DNA from: SZUA-76 sp945787585
Lineage (GTDB): Bacteria; Pseudomonadota; Gammaproteobacteria; SZUA-140
Reading direction: 5' to 3'
Length of the DNA: 37,991 nt
NCBI GenBank assembly: GCA_947258425.1
Contig: CAMYIG010000006.1
Coordinates: forward strand, 1 to 37,991
A program made the position numbers and the translations under genes. The notes beneath the pieces were generated by a model. The model did no database searches and had not been told where the DNA came from. It saw nothing but the letters and a program-made list of their open reading frames with translations. Positions 1 to 7,501 of the stretch are shown here, piece by piece; the first letter of the stretch is position 1, and the number at the start of each line of letters is the position of its first letter.

Positions 1-1
1 A

Positions 2-211
2 GGGCGCTTCAAGGCGTCCCTGATTCATGATGAGCAATACCTGCTCACCTGCATGCGCTATATTGAATTAAACCCAGTTCGTGCTACGATGGTGAAAAGA
101 CCAGCTCATTACCGTTGGAGCAGCTATAGAGCAAACGCCCAGGGCAAAGCCAATAACATCATCACGCCCCATTCACTCTATAAGCGCCCCAAAAGGGCTC
201 TGACCCCTTAA
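2..211 (+). pseudogene. REP-associated tyrosine transposase (RayT), C-terminal part, cut by the window edge
   Basis: An open frame runs in from the left edge and ends at TAA 209-211, giving 69 residues. The piece contains YIELNPVRAxMV followed by P-x2-Y-x-WSSY and N-A, the typical C-terminal signature of Y1-family transposases of the RAYT/TnpA-REP group. Known family members are single-copy HUH-type enzymes that process flanking REP hairpins. The stop codon lies just after a REP-like repeat (192-209), as expected for a RAYT-REP unit. The N-terminal catalytic HUH motif is outside the window, so I cannot tell whether the gene is intact; it may be a full gene truncated only by the window boundary. 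Confidence 0.8.
190..211. repeat. REP-like repeat, left copy of an inverted pair
   Basis: Positions 192-209 (AAAGGGCTCTGACCCCTT) are the exact reverse complement of 1124-1141. The copy overlaps the last codons of the RayT reading frame, and CCCC-AAAA-GGG just before it could form a short hairpin. REP repeats are the usual substrates of RAYT enzymes. The assignment as REP rests on this association and on the inverted partner 0.9 kb away. Confidence 0.6.
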
Positions 212-232
212 TCGTATGCTGATCCGAGAGGG

Positions 233-703
233 TTGGATGTTCGTGTCAGTATGAGCTGCTTGCAGGGACAGATATTTATTTCATATAGTTTCTGCTTAGG
301 GTCAGCGAATGATGATTATGGTAATCGCGTAATATTTACAGAGGATGGTTTAGGAAGAGGTTTGGGGCTTGATGCCAGTGAGGCCTTCCTGAAAGGCGAA
401 CTAGTTGGTGATTTTGATGTTTTTGATTTGCAGAATGCTAGCATAGCGGTTTCAGTGAATGGTGGTATGGTGATCGGCTATCAAAGAACGGAAGTTATGA
501 ATGAAGACTTTAGATTGACTTTTGAAGGACTAAACGTTGGTGCTAGATTCCCAGGGCTTCCTGTGTCTGCCGATGTTTCTGTGTTTGAGCCAAACTTCAT
601 CGTTTCACATGATACAGGTAATAGAGGCGGATTTAATCTAGATTTTAGTAACAGCCCTGTGAGTGGGATTCGTGACGATGGATTTACGTGTGGGATTTAT
701 TGA
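233..703 (+). CDS. hypothetical protein, probably 5'-truncated
   Basis: The reading frame opens with TTG at 233 (156 aa); an ATG at 251 is another possible start. Neither has a well-spaced Shine-Dalgarno, and the frame lies in phase 22 nt after the RayT stop, so the true 5' end may have been lost by insertion of the REP unit. The protein is rich in Gly, Asp, Val and Phe with alternating hydrophobic patterning that suggests beta structure. I see no signal peptide, membrane helix or known motif. It ends in TGATG, sharing bases with the start of the next gene, which implies translational coupling. I do not recognise the family. Confidence 0.4.
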   Translation: MDVRVSMSCLQGQIFISYSFCLGSANDDYGNRVIFTEDGLGRGLGLDASEAFLKGELVGDFDVFDLQNASIAVSVNGGMVIGYQRTEVMNEDFRLTFEGLNVGARFPGLPVSADVSVFEPNFIVSHDTGNRGGFNLDFSNSPVSGIRDDGFTCGIY

Positions 704-1029
704 TGGTATTAGAGGTTGGTAGAATAGTTCTTATACTTGGCTCATTAATTATTACCTCATATTTGCGTCATCATATATTGCTAAAAATAGAGTGTAATTT
801 TCCTAGGTTGTTTGAAGAAATAACTAATGGTAAAGGCGATAAATGGAAGGGGCAAACTTTTAAGCTGATTGCACCTTCCGAATGGAAGATCCCTTGGCGC
901 ATCCATTTGCTGCTTATTAATAGCAATGATAAGAATATCGTTTCATCTGTAGAAAAATACACGTACATCATTTCTTTTGTGGTCATGCTCATTATGATGG
1001 CTGATGTGATTTATAGGCTATTCAGCTAG
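703..1029 (+). CDS. small two-helix membrane protein of unknown function
   Basis: ATG at 703 overlaps the TGA of the upstream frame (TGATG), which decides this start over an upstream GTG at 688. The 108-residue product has a hydrophobic helix near residues 7-22, a basic middle with the segment FPRLFEEITNGKG, and a second helix at about 88-106. This topology and length resemble small inner-membrane proteins such as UspB, but the similarity is only architectural and I would not transfer the name. Coupling to the preceding unknown gene suggests the two act together. Base composition is AT-rich relative to the pilus and ilv regions, consistent with an acquired segment. Confidence 0.5.
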   Translation: MVLEVGRIVLILGSLIITSYLRHHILLKIECNFPRLFEEITNGKGDKWKGQTFKLIAPSEWKIPWRIHLLLINSNDKNIVSSVEKYTYIISFVVMLIMMADVIYRLFS

Positions 1030-1056
1030 GGTCAATCGGGGGCAGAATTAGAGGTC

Positions 1057-1149
1057 TAAGGGGTCGGAGGTACATGAGAATGATTCTCGCGGTTTGCATG
1101 GCCTAAGGGGTCGTGGCCTAGTAAAGGGGTCAGAGCCCTTTACAGGGCT
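1057..1149. repeat. REP-like cluster, right copy of the inverted pair
   Basis: The core AAGGGGTC occurs three times, near 1058, 1105 and 1124. The last copy (1124-1141) is an 18-nt perfect inverted match to 192-209. Directly after it AGCCCT-TTAC-AGGGCT (1134-1149) forms a 6-bp hairpin. The cluster separates the small two-gene unit from the chemoreceptor remnant and probably marks the right boundary of a RAYT/REP-associated islet. Confidence 0.55.
1075..1089. promoter_or_regulatory. Fur-box-like palindrome, apparently orphaned
   Basis: TGAGAATGATTCTCG matches the 7-1-7 Fur motif TGATAAT-N-ATTATCA at 12 of 14 defined positions and has a perfect inner palindrome GAGAAT-G-ATTCTC, a form common in Pseudomonas-type Fur sites. 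No intact iron-related gene follows; downstream lie only REP repeats and a broken chemoreceptor. It may be the remaining operator of a deleted gene, or chance. Confidence 0.35.
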
Positions 1150-1443
1150 TCAGGATGTGAGTTTCAATAGCATGGTGAGTAATATCAATACGACAAAATC
1201 GACTATTTCATCTGCACACTTTATCAGTCTATTACTGGTTGGCATTAGCATTGTGCTAGCGTTAATAATTTCATCGCTTATTTACCGGTCTGTGATTAAT
1301 CCGCTAAGTCGATCAATTCATGTGGCGAAGCGTATTGCTGCATTTGATCTGACAAATGATGGAAGTGATGGTGTCGCGCTCGAAGGTAATGATGAAATTT
1401 CGATGCTTTCAATAGATCTTGTTGCGATGCGGGAATCACTGCA
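1139..1443 (+). pseudogene. methyl-accepting chemotaxis protein remnant (TM2 plus HAMP)
   Basis: The translated segment contains a single membrane helix (FISLLLVGISIVLALIISSL) followed by a HAMP domain: INPLSRSI, AKRIAAFDLT, and the second-helix portion with DEISML and VAMRESL. This is the usual middle of a chemoreceptor. The periplasmic sensor on the 5' side and the whole cytoplasmic signalling domain on the 3' side are missing. The 5' edge abuts the REP cluster; the 3' edge runs, in a different frame, into the tail of an unrelated binding protein. An open frame persists from 1094 to 1525, but the extra residues at both ends do not belong to the family. The segment is a decayed fragment, unlikely to be functional. 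Confidence 0.75.
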
Positions 1444-1536
1444 TTGGTATCCAAGAACAAGCATGCAATTGGTTACGTTCCGGCTAGTGTCGCTGAAGGA
1501 AAAAATGGTATCAAGGTTATTCTGACCCTTGAGTAA
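1444..1536 (+). pseudogene. PstS/phosphate-binding-like protein, C-terminal remnant
   Basis: In the frame ending at TAA 1534-1536 the sequence reads LVSKNKHAIGYVPAS then VAEG and IKVILTLE-stop. A closing G-Y-V segment followed by a basic turn and a hydrophobic strand is typical of the C-termini of small phosphate-substrate-binding-like periplasmic proteins. Only about 30 residues remain, out of frame with the chemoreceptor remnant it adjoins. I infer a deletion joined two unrelated genes. Recognition rests on a short stretch, so the family call is moderate. Confidence 0.45.
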
Positions 1537-1652
1537 AAAGTAATGTGCCCCTGAGACAGTACCTTTTCACAATGGAATGGTGCTGTTATCAAGGGGTGAC
1601 AGCGTACGATGACCTTCGTTGACAGACAACAAGCTCAATAGGAGGGCATTTT

Positions 1653-2642
1653 TTATACTATCTTGTTACGAGCATTCCACATTTGCTTCGCAAAAGATTC
1701 TGCGTGCTCAATATTTTCTGCTTTGCCCATCATCCTGAGAGCGATTGCAGTGGTACTGATGACCGCTGCCACACCGTATTCATCATCGGTTTCGCCGCGC
1801 CATACTTGCAGGAGGCGATTGATATCCATCGTTTCATCTTTTAAGTGGCGTTTTTTGAACATGGCTGGCCAGATTTCTTCACTGGCCTCGCCATGGTGCA
1901 CGGAGAAGACCTCACAGTCGCTGTCCGGATTACGTTCACATTCACCCCCTTCTCCTTTGAAGACGGCGAGGTGATCCTGTTGTAGATGGGTGGCGGCCTT
2001 TTGGTGGATGGGTCGATAACCCGGGTGGAAGGTGCCTTGCATCAAGTGCGGTGCACCTAACGGATTGAGCATCCGTAATAGTGTGTTAATGGGTGAACGT
2101 AGCCCCAGCAGGCTGCGCAGTTCCATAATCTGTTTTAATTTTGGGCTGAAATTGTCCAGTGAGATGAAGGCGAAGTTATTTGTGGCGATTTGTTGTGATG
2201 CCTCATCAAGTGAGGCGCAGTCTGAAATGCCAAAGAGGCTCATCACGTTGGGTGTGTAGATGCGATTGTCTTTTCGACCAGCGGTACTGTGCATCAGAAT
2301 TGAAGTGCCATTTTCTGCCAGCAGTAATGCGGCGAGAATAAACCATGGTAGCTGTCGTCGTTTTCCCGCATAGCTGGACCAGTCGAGGTCGACACTAACC
2401 GGCACGGTTGGCAGAGATAACGACGCACGTGCTGCCTCGACAAAGCCAGCAAGCTCTTCAGGGCTCTCCTCTTTGACACGTAGCAACATCAGAAAGGCGC
2501 CGAGTTGTACGGCTTCGACCTCATCATTGAGGATCATCTGCATCGCTGCAAAGGCCTCTTCCTGATTGAGCGAACGGCTCCCTTTTTTTCCGCGGCCAAG
2601 GATACGGACATATTGTGCAAATTTGTGTTCGATACTGTTCAT
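1653..2642 (-). CDS. ybiB: YbiB/TrpD2 family glycosyltransferase-like nucleic-acid-binding protein
   Basis: The 329-residue protein has the anthranilate-phosphoribosyltransferase fold: an N-terminal helical bundle (about 1-75, with LNQEEAF and EAVQLGAFLMLLR) and a larger alpha/beta domain. The PRPP-binding GTGGD motif of true TrpD is absent; the equivalent place has YAGKRRQLPWF, as in YbiB/TrpD2. Those relatives do not make tryptophan and are described as nucleic-acid-binding, SOS-linked proteins in E. coli. Basic residues around GKRRQ and GYRPIHQK fit such a role. The gene stands alone, downstream of the yccA terminator. I see no LexA box that I would trust. Confidence 0.85.
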   Translation of the reverse strand: MNSIEHKFAQYVRILGRGKKGSRSLNQEEAFAAMQMILNDEVEAVQLGAFLMLLRVKEESPEELAGFVEAARASLSLPTVPVSVDLDWSSYAGKRRQLPWFILAALLLAENGTSILMHSTAGRKDNRIYTPNVMSLFGISDCASLDEASQQIATNNFAFISLDNFSPKLKQIMELRSLLGLRSPINTLLRMLNPLGAPHLMQGTFHPGYRPIHQKAATHLQQDHLAVFKGEGGECERNPDSDCEVFSVHHGEASEEIWPAMFKKRHLKDETMDINRLLQVWRGETDDEYGVAAVISTTAIALRMMGKAENIEHAESFAKQMWNARNKIV

Positions 2643-2669
2643 AGTCGCTGTTGTGACGTGATGTGAACC

Positions 2670-2704
2670 ATAAAAAAAGCCTCGCTTGATAGCGAGGCTT
2701 TTAA
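2670..2704 (-). terminator. rho-independent terminator of yccA
   Basis: AAGCCTCGCT (2678-2687) and AGCGAGGCTT (2691-2700) form a 10-bp stem with a 3-nt loop. Read on the minus strand the stem is followed by a run of seven T. It sits 21 nt after the yccA stop codon and before ybiB, separating the two transcription units. Confidence 0.9.
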
Positions 2705-2724
2705 CTTATCGTTGTAGAGATTGC

Positions 2725-3426
2725 TTAATCGTCGCTGTTAAATGCCCCGATGATATGTAGCAGGCTCACAAACAGATTGTAGATACTCAGGTAGAGTCCA
2801 ATGGTGGCCATGATGTAGTTGGTCTCACCGCCGTTGATGATGCGACTGGTATCAAACAGGATGAAGCCAGCCATCAGCATCGCGATCATGGCAGACAGTG
2901 CCAGGTGCGCCATCGGCATGTGATAGCCAAACATGCTTGCGCCTAGCAGTACCAGCATTGAGATAATCGCGACAATCATGCCGGTCATCAGAAAACCGCC
3001 CATGAAGCTAAAATCTTTCTTCGTGATCATCACATAAGCGGAGAGGGTAAGAAAAATAGCCGCTGTTGACCCCAGTGAGGTCATTACAATAGAAGCACCG
3101 TTAGGCATGCTCAGGTAATGGGTCAGCATGGGGCCCAGTCCAAAGCCCATCAGACCGGTGATGGCAAAGACGACACCCAGTCCAGCGGCAGAGTTGGCCG
3201 TTTTTGGCAGTACCAGCCAGATAAGGGCCAAGGCACCGAGTAAGCAGACGATGCCGGTATAACTAGGGGGTTGAATCGCAATTGAGATACCCGCCATGAC
3301 CGCGCTAAACAGCAATGTAATAGCGAGCAGTGTATAGGTATTACGGATCAGTTTAGTGGTGACAAAGTTGGTTTCAACGCCAGTAGCTACGGCTACTTTA
3401 ACTTGATCTTGTCGATACGGATTCAT
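2725..3426 (-). CDS. yccA: Bax inhibitor-1/YccA family inner membrane protein
   Basis: The 233-residue protein has seven hydrophobic helices and the BI-1 family features: a short polar N-terminus, a second-helix glycine-rich stretch (GLGVVFAITGLMGFGLGP), LFDTSRII, then two closing helices with YLSIYNLFVSLLHIIG. YccA in E. coli interacts with and modulates the membrane protease FtsH; relatives are pH- and Ca-linked channels. Length equals the family norm. It is a single-gene unit closed by a strong terminator and is upstream-divergent from tRNA-Ser. Confidence 0.93.
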   Translation of the reverse strand: MNPYRQDQVKVAVATGVETNFVTTKLIRNTYTLLAITLLFSAVMAGISIAIQPPSYTGIVCLLGALALIWLVLPKTANSAAGLGVVFAITGLMGFGLGPMLTHYLSMPNGASIVMTSLGSTAAIFLTLSAYVMITKKDFSFMGGFLMTGMIVAIISMLVLLGASMFGYHMPMAHLALSAMIAMLMAGFILFDTSRIINGGETNYIMATIGLYLSIYNLFVSLLHIIGAFNSDD

Positions 3427-3659
3427 GTTTCTTCAAACTCCAATTGGTAATCGTATTGTTCTATTATGGTGGTATGTGAGCGAAAATCAAGCCGGAGTTG
3501 CATCTTTTATGAGAAGCGGGTATATTCTTCCGCGCTGATTACAAGGACTTGTTATTTCGGCAATTTTCAGAAATCTCCTGTTAATTGTATGGACTATTGT
3601 GGTCGGCTAGTCGATAGAGTCTTTTAACCCGTCAAGTTAAAGATTGTAATTGGATATCT

Positions 3660-3750
3660 GGAGAGGTGGCTGAGTGGTCGAAAGCGGCGGTCTTGAAAAC
3701 CGTTGAGGGTTTGTAGCCCTCCCAGGGTTCGAATCCCTGCCTCTCCGCCA
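3660..3750 (+). tRNA. tRNA-Ser (anticodon UGA)
   Basis: The 91-nt sequence folds as a class II tRNA. Acceptor arm GGAGAGG (3660-3666) pairs with CCTCTCC (3740-3746), followed by G and an encoded CCA (3748-3750). Anticodon stem GCGGT (3687-3691) pairs with ACCGT (3699-3703), enclosing CTTGAAA, with anticodon TGA at 3694-3696. The long variable arm GAGGGTTTGTAGCCCTC and T-loop GGTTCGAATCC are present. It decodes UCA and related serine codons. Confidence 0.97.
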
Positions 3751-3760
3751 TTTATCACAC

Positions 3761-3929
3761 TTAGGGAACCTCTGAATTTATTCATGAACTCGTATCTTGC
3801 CGCTAAAATACCCAGCTTCTGCGTTGCAAATCTTCGCAATAGCTTGCTATTACGTGCGATTCGCGCCTTGAATCTGAATATTTTAGACGACAATCTACTT
3901 CGCCCAGAATAAATTCAGAGGTTCCTTAG
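3761..3929. mobile_element. 161-bp MITE-like element with TTAG target duplication
   Basis: Perfect 19-bp terminal inverted repeats, GGAACCTCTGAATTTATTC (3765-3783) and its reverse complement (3907-3925), bound a 161-bp element. TTAG lies directly outside both ends (3761-3764 and 3926-3929), a 4-bp target duplication that fits the YTAR target of IS5-type transposases. The interior holds further short palindromes (AATAGC-TT-GCTATT near 3839-3852) and no credible gene, although short frames exist on both strands. It inserted between tRNA-Ser and mshN; the right duplication ends one base before the mshN stop codon. Assignment to IS5-type mobilisation is inference. Confidence 0.85.
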
Positions 3930-3930
3930 C

Positions 3931-4722
3931 CTATTGTTGAAGCTGGGCACTCATCATCGTTAACCGTTTCTGCACAAATGGCAGCAGTGGGTCATCCATA
4001 AAACTGTTTTCTTTGGCGCGTTGATACGCTATTTGTGCGCCATTCCAGTCACTCAATTTTTCTGCCGTCATTCCTAACCCCAGCCACCAACGGTTATCAT
4101 GTGGTGCAAGCCTTGACGCTTGAAGATAATAGTCATGTGCATCGTTATGGCGCTCGCTCTGCTGATAAAGGTTAGCAAGTGCGCCGAGATAGGCAGGCTC
4201 TCGTTCGAATTTATCTGCGTTCTTCTCAAGGGCTCTTAAAGCGCTGTCATAGGCGTCGAGTTTGATATGAATCTGCGCTAGCCACAGTGGGAATTTTGAA
4301 TGTTCAGGTGTAACGACGATGCCTGTGTCGAGTATGGCAATAGCGGCCTGCGGGTTGTGTTGTGTCAGTAGGAGCGATACGAGTAATTCTCGGGCGGGGA
4401 TATGGGCATTGTTTTGCAATAGGGCCTGTTGCAAATATGATTTAGTCGCATCGAGATCATTCTGTTCGGCATGAATAAGCGCCTGCCGGTAGTTATTTTC
4501 CGCGATGCTTTGAGTGCTCAGTGGGTGAAGGGTCACAATGAGTTCGCCAGAGGACGGTGCTTCTATTTGATGCGTATTTTCATTGAGTGGCAATGATTGA
4601 ATTTCACTGATCTGACTGGCCTGTACAGATGCAAACATGGTCGCACAGAACAGGATTGCAGCGAAGCGCAGGACGGGTTTCTGATGAGTGTGTGTCATCA
4701 CTTTAATGTCTTGAGTCATCAT
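3931..4722 (-). CDS. mshN: MSHA biogenesis protein MshN, TPR protein
   Basis: A 263-residue protein with an N-terminal hydrophobic segment (FAAILFCATMFASVQA, about 20-35) followed by TPR-type helical repeats from about 80 to 255 (for example NNYRQALIHAEQNDLDATK and a final WLGLGMTAEKLSDWNGAQ). MshN is the TPR component of MSHA-type pilus assembly, probably a PilF/FimV-like scaffold for the secretin or inner-membrane complex. Its ATG overlaps the mshL stop as TAATG, so the two are coupled. It is the last gene of the locus, and a MITE-like insertion begins next to its stop codon. Proteins of this family usually follow mshM, which is not present here. Confidence 0.8.
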   Translation of the reverse strand: MMTQDIKVMTHTHQKPVLRFAAILFCATMFASVQASQISEIQSLPLNENTHQIEAPSSGELIVTLHPLSTQSIAENNYRQALIHAEQNDLDATKSYLQQALLQNNAHIPARELLVSLLLTQHNPQAAIAILDTGIVVTPEHSKFPLWLAQIHIKLDAYDSALRALEKNADKFEREPAYLGALANLYQQSERHNDAHDYYLQASRLAPHDNRWWLGLGMTAEKLSDWNGAQIAYQRAKENSFMDDPLLPFVQKRLTMMSAQLQQ

Positions 4723-6401
4723 TAACGTTTACGCCTTTCCATAAAATCGGCTGCGCGCGCCTGAGAGCCCTGAATGGATTCGCCCCATAAATCGTTACTA
4801 TCGACCACGGTAGCTTTTAACAGAATGACCAGCTCTTTTTTAACCCGTGTTAGCCTTTGATGCCTGAATAACGGGCCAACTAACGGTAAGTCACCGAGTA
4901 TCGGGATAGAGGCGTTATCATCGCTGCTGCCTTCTTTCATGAGCCCACCGATAACGATGACCTGACCTGTTGCCGCTCTCACCACGTTATCAGATTCCTG
5001 AATATTACTAATGGCCAATGGCAGGCTAAACGTTTTACCACTGATGACAAAGGTCTTGTCGCGCTGCGAAACAGTGCTCACGGTGGGGTGTATGTGCATA
5101 ATAATATTGTCTTGATGGTCGATTTGCGGCGTAACATCAAGCGCAATCCCGGAGAAAAAGGGTGTCAGTTCTACCGTCGGAGATTCTGTTGAGGTTGAAC
5201 CACTGGTGGACGAAGAGCTGGTGACGCCCGTGACAAAAAACTCATCGCCACCCACCTTGATGACTGCGCGTTGATTATTCACCGTTGAGACGCGTGGACT
5301 AGAGAGCACCTGTACATCCCCCTGACCTTGTAAGAACTCCAGAAAGGCAGAAAACTTGCGTGCTTTGAGCGCCAGACTGAAAACACCACCGAAGGCAGAG
5401 GTGTTGGCTGAACCAATAGGTGAATAGCTACCGTCAGGTTGTAGATTACCACCAAGCCCTGTGATTTCGCTGACTCCTGCACTTAAGGACGTGCCACCAC
5501 CCACCTGACTGGCAAGAATTGAACTACTGCCGGATGAGCCCAGTGCCGCCCAGTTTACCCCTGTTTGATAGGTGTCGTTGAGCTCGACTTCGAGAATCTT
5601 TGCTTCCAGAATCACCTGACGATTGATGCTCTTCTGGGTGGTACCGAGAAAACGCTCAATCATGCTTAGCTCATCGGGTAGTGCGCGTACAACTACCAGT
5701 CCCGATTGAGGATGTGTGACGACGCGACGATCTTCTTTGTCTCCAATAATAGTTTGTAGTGAAAGTTGCAGTTCTTTCCAGAAATCACTTTCAGAGTCTG
5801 TCTTGATCTGAATACCATGAGCACCCACGGTGGTTGTACCGCTATCATCACCGCTGCTCGCTGCATTAAGTTCAGCGGATGACACGCGGGTATTTGAATG
5901 GCCTTTGCGGTTGAAATCGAGATAATTGATGGTAAATATTTGTGTCTGAATGCCTTGACCCAGGATCGAATAGCGATTTCCAGTGCGGCGATAGGCGTAG
6001 CCGTAGACCTGTTTTAATGTATCCAGCGCTTCGTCGATAGTCACATCTTTTAAATGTAGAGAGATATCTCCCGTGATCTCAGGGTGGACAACCATGCTGT
6101 AGCGTGTCCCTTTTACCAGGCTCATGAAAACTTCACGTGCAGGTGACTTGTTCGCTGTCAGGTCAAAACGGGGCTTGATTAGTTCGGGACGGTCCGCAGG
6201 AATATCTGCGACGATATCAGGCAACATCACCTGATGAATCTGACTCGGAACATTTAATGGCTGCGCACTGGCGGCCTCGTTTAACGTGGTGTTGATATTG
6301 TTACTGGCCGAATCGTGCCATCTGTTTGGAATGGTTTCACAGCCAGTAACAAAGAGTGTTAGCGTGGTAATGAGTCCAATAATGCATAACGTTTTCATCA
6401 T
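4722..6401 (-). CDS. mshL: MSHA pilus secretin MshL
   Basis: The 559-residue outer-membrane secretin starts with a lipoprotein signal ending in LFVTGC (Cys21). Residues about 75-150 form the STN/short N-domain (LTANKSPAREVF, GDISLHLKDVTIDEALD). A second N-domain follows near 205-265, and the C-terminal secretin domain runs from about 270 to 540 with the signature ILGDLPLVGPLF. It forms the channel through which the pilus crosses the outer membrane. Serine/glycine/threonine-rich stretches near 185 and 385-400 are likely flexible gate loops. The gene follows mshK by 6 nt and overlaps mshN by one base. Confidence 0.93.
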   Translation of the reverse strand: MMKTLCIIGLITTLTLFVTGCETIPNRWHDSASNNINTTLNEAASAQPLNVPSQIHQVMLPDIVADIPADRPELIKPRFDLTANKSPAREVFMSLVKGTRYSMVVHPEITGDISLHLKDVTIDEALDTLKQVYGYAYRRTGNRYSILGQGIQTQIFTINYLDFNRKGHSNTRVSSAELNAASSGDDSGTTTVGAHGIQIKTDSESDFWKELQLSLQTIIGDKEDRRVVTHPQSGLVVVRALPDELSMIERFLGTTQKSINRQVILEAKILEVELNDTYQTGVNWAALGSSGSSSILASQVGGGTSLSAGVSEITGLGGNLQPDGSYSPIGSANTSAFGGVFSLALKARKFSAFLEFLQGQGDVQVLSSPRVSTVNNQRAVIKVGGDEFFVTGVTSSSSTSGSTSTESPTVELTPFFSGIALDVTPQIDHQDNIIMHIHPTVSTVSQRDKTFVISGKTFSLPLAISNIQESDNVVRAATGQVIVIGGLMKEGSSDDNASIPILGDLPLVGPLFRHQRLTRVKKELVILLKATVVDSNDLWGESIQGSQARAADFMERRKR

Positions 6402-6407
6402 TTTATC

Positions 6408-6770
6408 TCAATCATCATTGATTGCAGGGTTGTCCTCACGTACTACGCGAGTGTTCGCTAATGGCAACGTCCTCTTTTGACCGTGCCTTAGAAGCACTAC
6501 CTCAAAAGGGGTGATGCTCAACAATGTTGCGCCCCCGATCCGTTCACCGATAGCAACAGATTCACCATTGATAATGGCGTAACTACGATCATCTGAAATC
6601 AGCGTTGACTGCAATATCAATGATTTCTGTTTAATTTGCTTAACGGCCTTTTTCTGCTTTTGTTTATGGCGTGTTGGATCGGGCAGATTCGCAAGCGGAT
6701 CTGCACTGTATCCAGCAAATGGGTACCCAAGGGAGAGGACGAGGAGGGCGAATAGCAGTTGTTTCTTCAT
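6408..6770 (-). CDS. mshK: MSHA biogenesis protein MshK
   Basis: Start chosen at the ATG giving MKKQLLFALLVLSLG, a clear signal peptide, with GG-rich sequence upstream; an in-frame ATG 18 nt further up would begin inside mshJ. The mature part of the 120-residue protein has a basic linker (KQKQKKAVKQIKQK) and a small beta domain (DDRSYAIINGESVAIGE, VVLLRHGQKRTLPL) like PilP and GspB/GspC HR domains. The known role is a periplasmic connector between inner-membrane proteins and the secretin. It lies between mshJ and mshL, as in Vibrio. Confidence 0.85.
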   Translation of the reverse strand: MKKQLLFALLVLSLGYPFAGYSADPLANLPDPTRHKQKQKKAVKQIKQKSLILQSTLISDDRSYAIINGESVAIGERIGGATLLSITPFEVVLLRHGQKRTLPLANTRVVREDNPAINDD

Positions 6771-6772
6771 GC

Positions 6773-7501
6773 TTATAACCCCATCCATGCCTTTTCAGGG
6801 CTGAGGGTGTAAATGACCAACCTTGAAACAGCATCGTTATCATCATCGTCGCTGCTTAAACTTACATCCCCCCATAGTATTTTCCATGGGAGTTGTTCAA
6901 GTGTTACCAGAAATGTCACCAGCTCTAAATAACGACCTTTTACTTCCAATAACATGCCATGTTTATAAATCTTGAATTCATCTTTAGTCGGTGTTTGCTG
7001 TTGATTATTTTTTTCTTCACCTTCAACTAATTCGTTTTTAACCTCATTTGAGCGATCAGGCCAGAGTTGAACCGGCGCTAAGTTTTTAGCGCGAACGACG
7101 GTGATACCCTTATTACTGGTGAGTACACCTTCGACAAAGCGCACCATTTCACGTGGTGAGATCAGGTCTTTCATCAGCGTGGAGAACTCACCAGTATTTT
7201 TGAGTTCATTTCTCAGTGCTTCCAGTCGTACCAGCACGGATTCTTTAGGTGCCTTATTTAAATTATTAATTAATGTGACGAGTTCCTGATCAAGCAGCGC
7301 CTTTTCTGCGGTCTTACTCTCAATCGATAGCCGCATGGTGGCATTTGATTCTTCGACAGGGGATAACAGTGCGAAATGTAGCAGGGTATAAATGACCAGA
7401 CTGGCGGTGATGATGATAAGTACGCGCTCGGTTGCAGGTCTGGTATCCAGTAATGCGGCCAGCTGACCGAATTTAGATTGGATAGATATGATAGCACTCA
7501 T
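6773..7501 (-). CDS. mshJ: MSHA biogenesis protein MshJ (PilO-like)
   Basis: The 242-residue protein has one membrane helix near residues 25-45 (VLIIITASLVIYTLLHFAL), a coiled-coil region (about 50-115), and a C-terminal ferredoxin-like domain with EVKGRYLELVTFLVTLEQLPW, typical of PilO/GspM-type components. It belongs to the inner-membrane alignment subcomplex with the PilM- and PilN-like MshI proteins. Its ATG overlaps the stop of the preceding gene by 4 nt (ATGA). Confidence 0.88.
   Translation of the reverse strand: MSAIISIQSKFGQLAALLDTRPATERVLIIITASLVIYTLLHFALLSPVEESNATMRLSIESKTAEKALLDQELVTLINNLNKAPKESVLVRLEALRNELKNTGEFSTLMKDLISPREMVRFVEGVLTSNKGITVVRAKNLAPVQLWPDRSNEVKNELVEGEEKNNQQQTPTKDEFKIYKHGMLLEVKGRYLELVTFLVTLEQLPWKILWGDVSLSSDDDDNDAVSRLVIYTLSPEKAWMGL

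Noticed and set aside
703..1029. UspB homologue
   Set aside because: Length and two-helix topology are similar, but residue-level similarity is too weak to name it.
1537..1652. Further transposase or gene remnant between the islet and ybiB
   Set aside because: Short open stretches on both strands show no recognisable motif.
1653..2642. trpD anthranilate phosphoribosyltransferase
   Set aside because: Same fold, but the PRPP-binding GTGGD motif is missing and there are no trp neighbours; YbiB/TrpD2 fits better.
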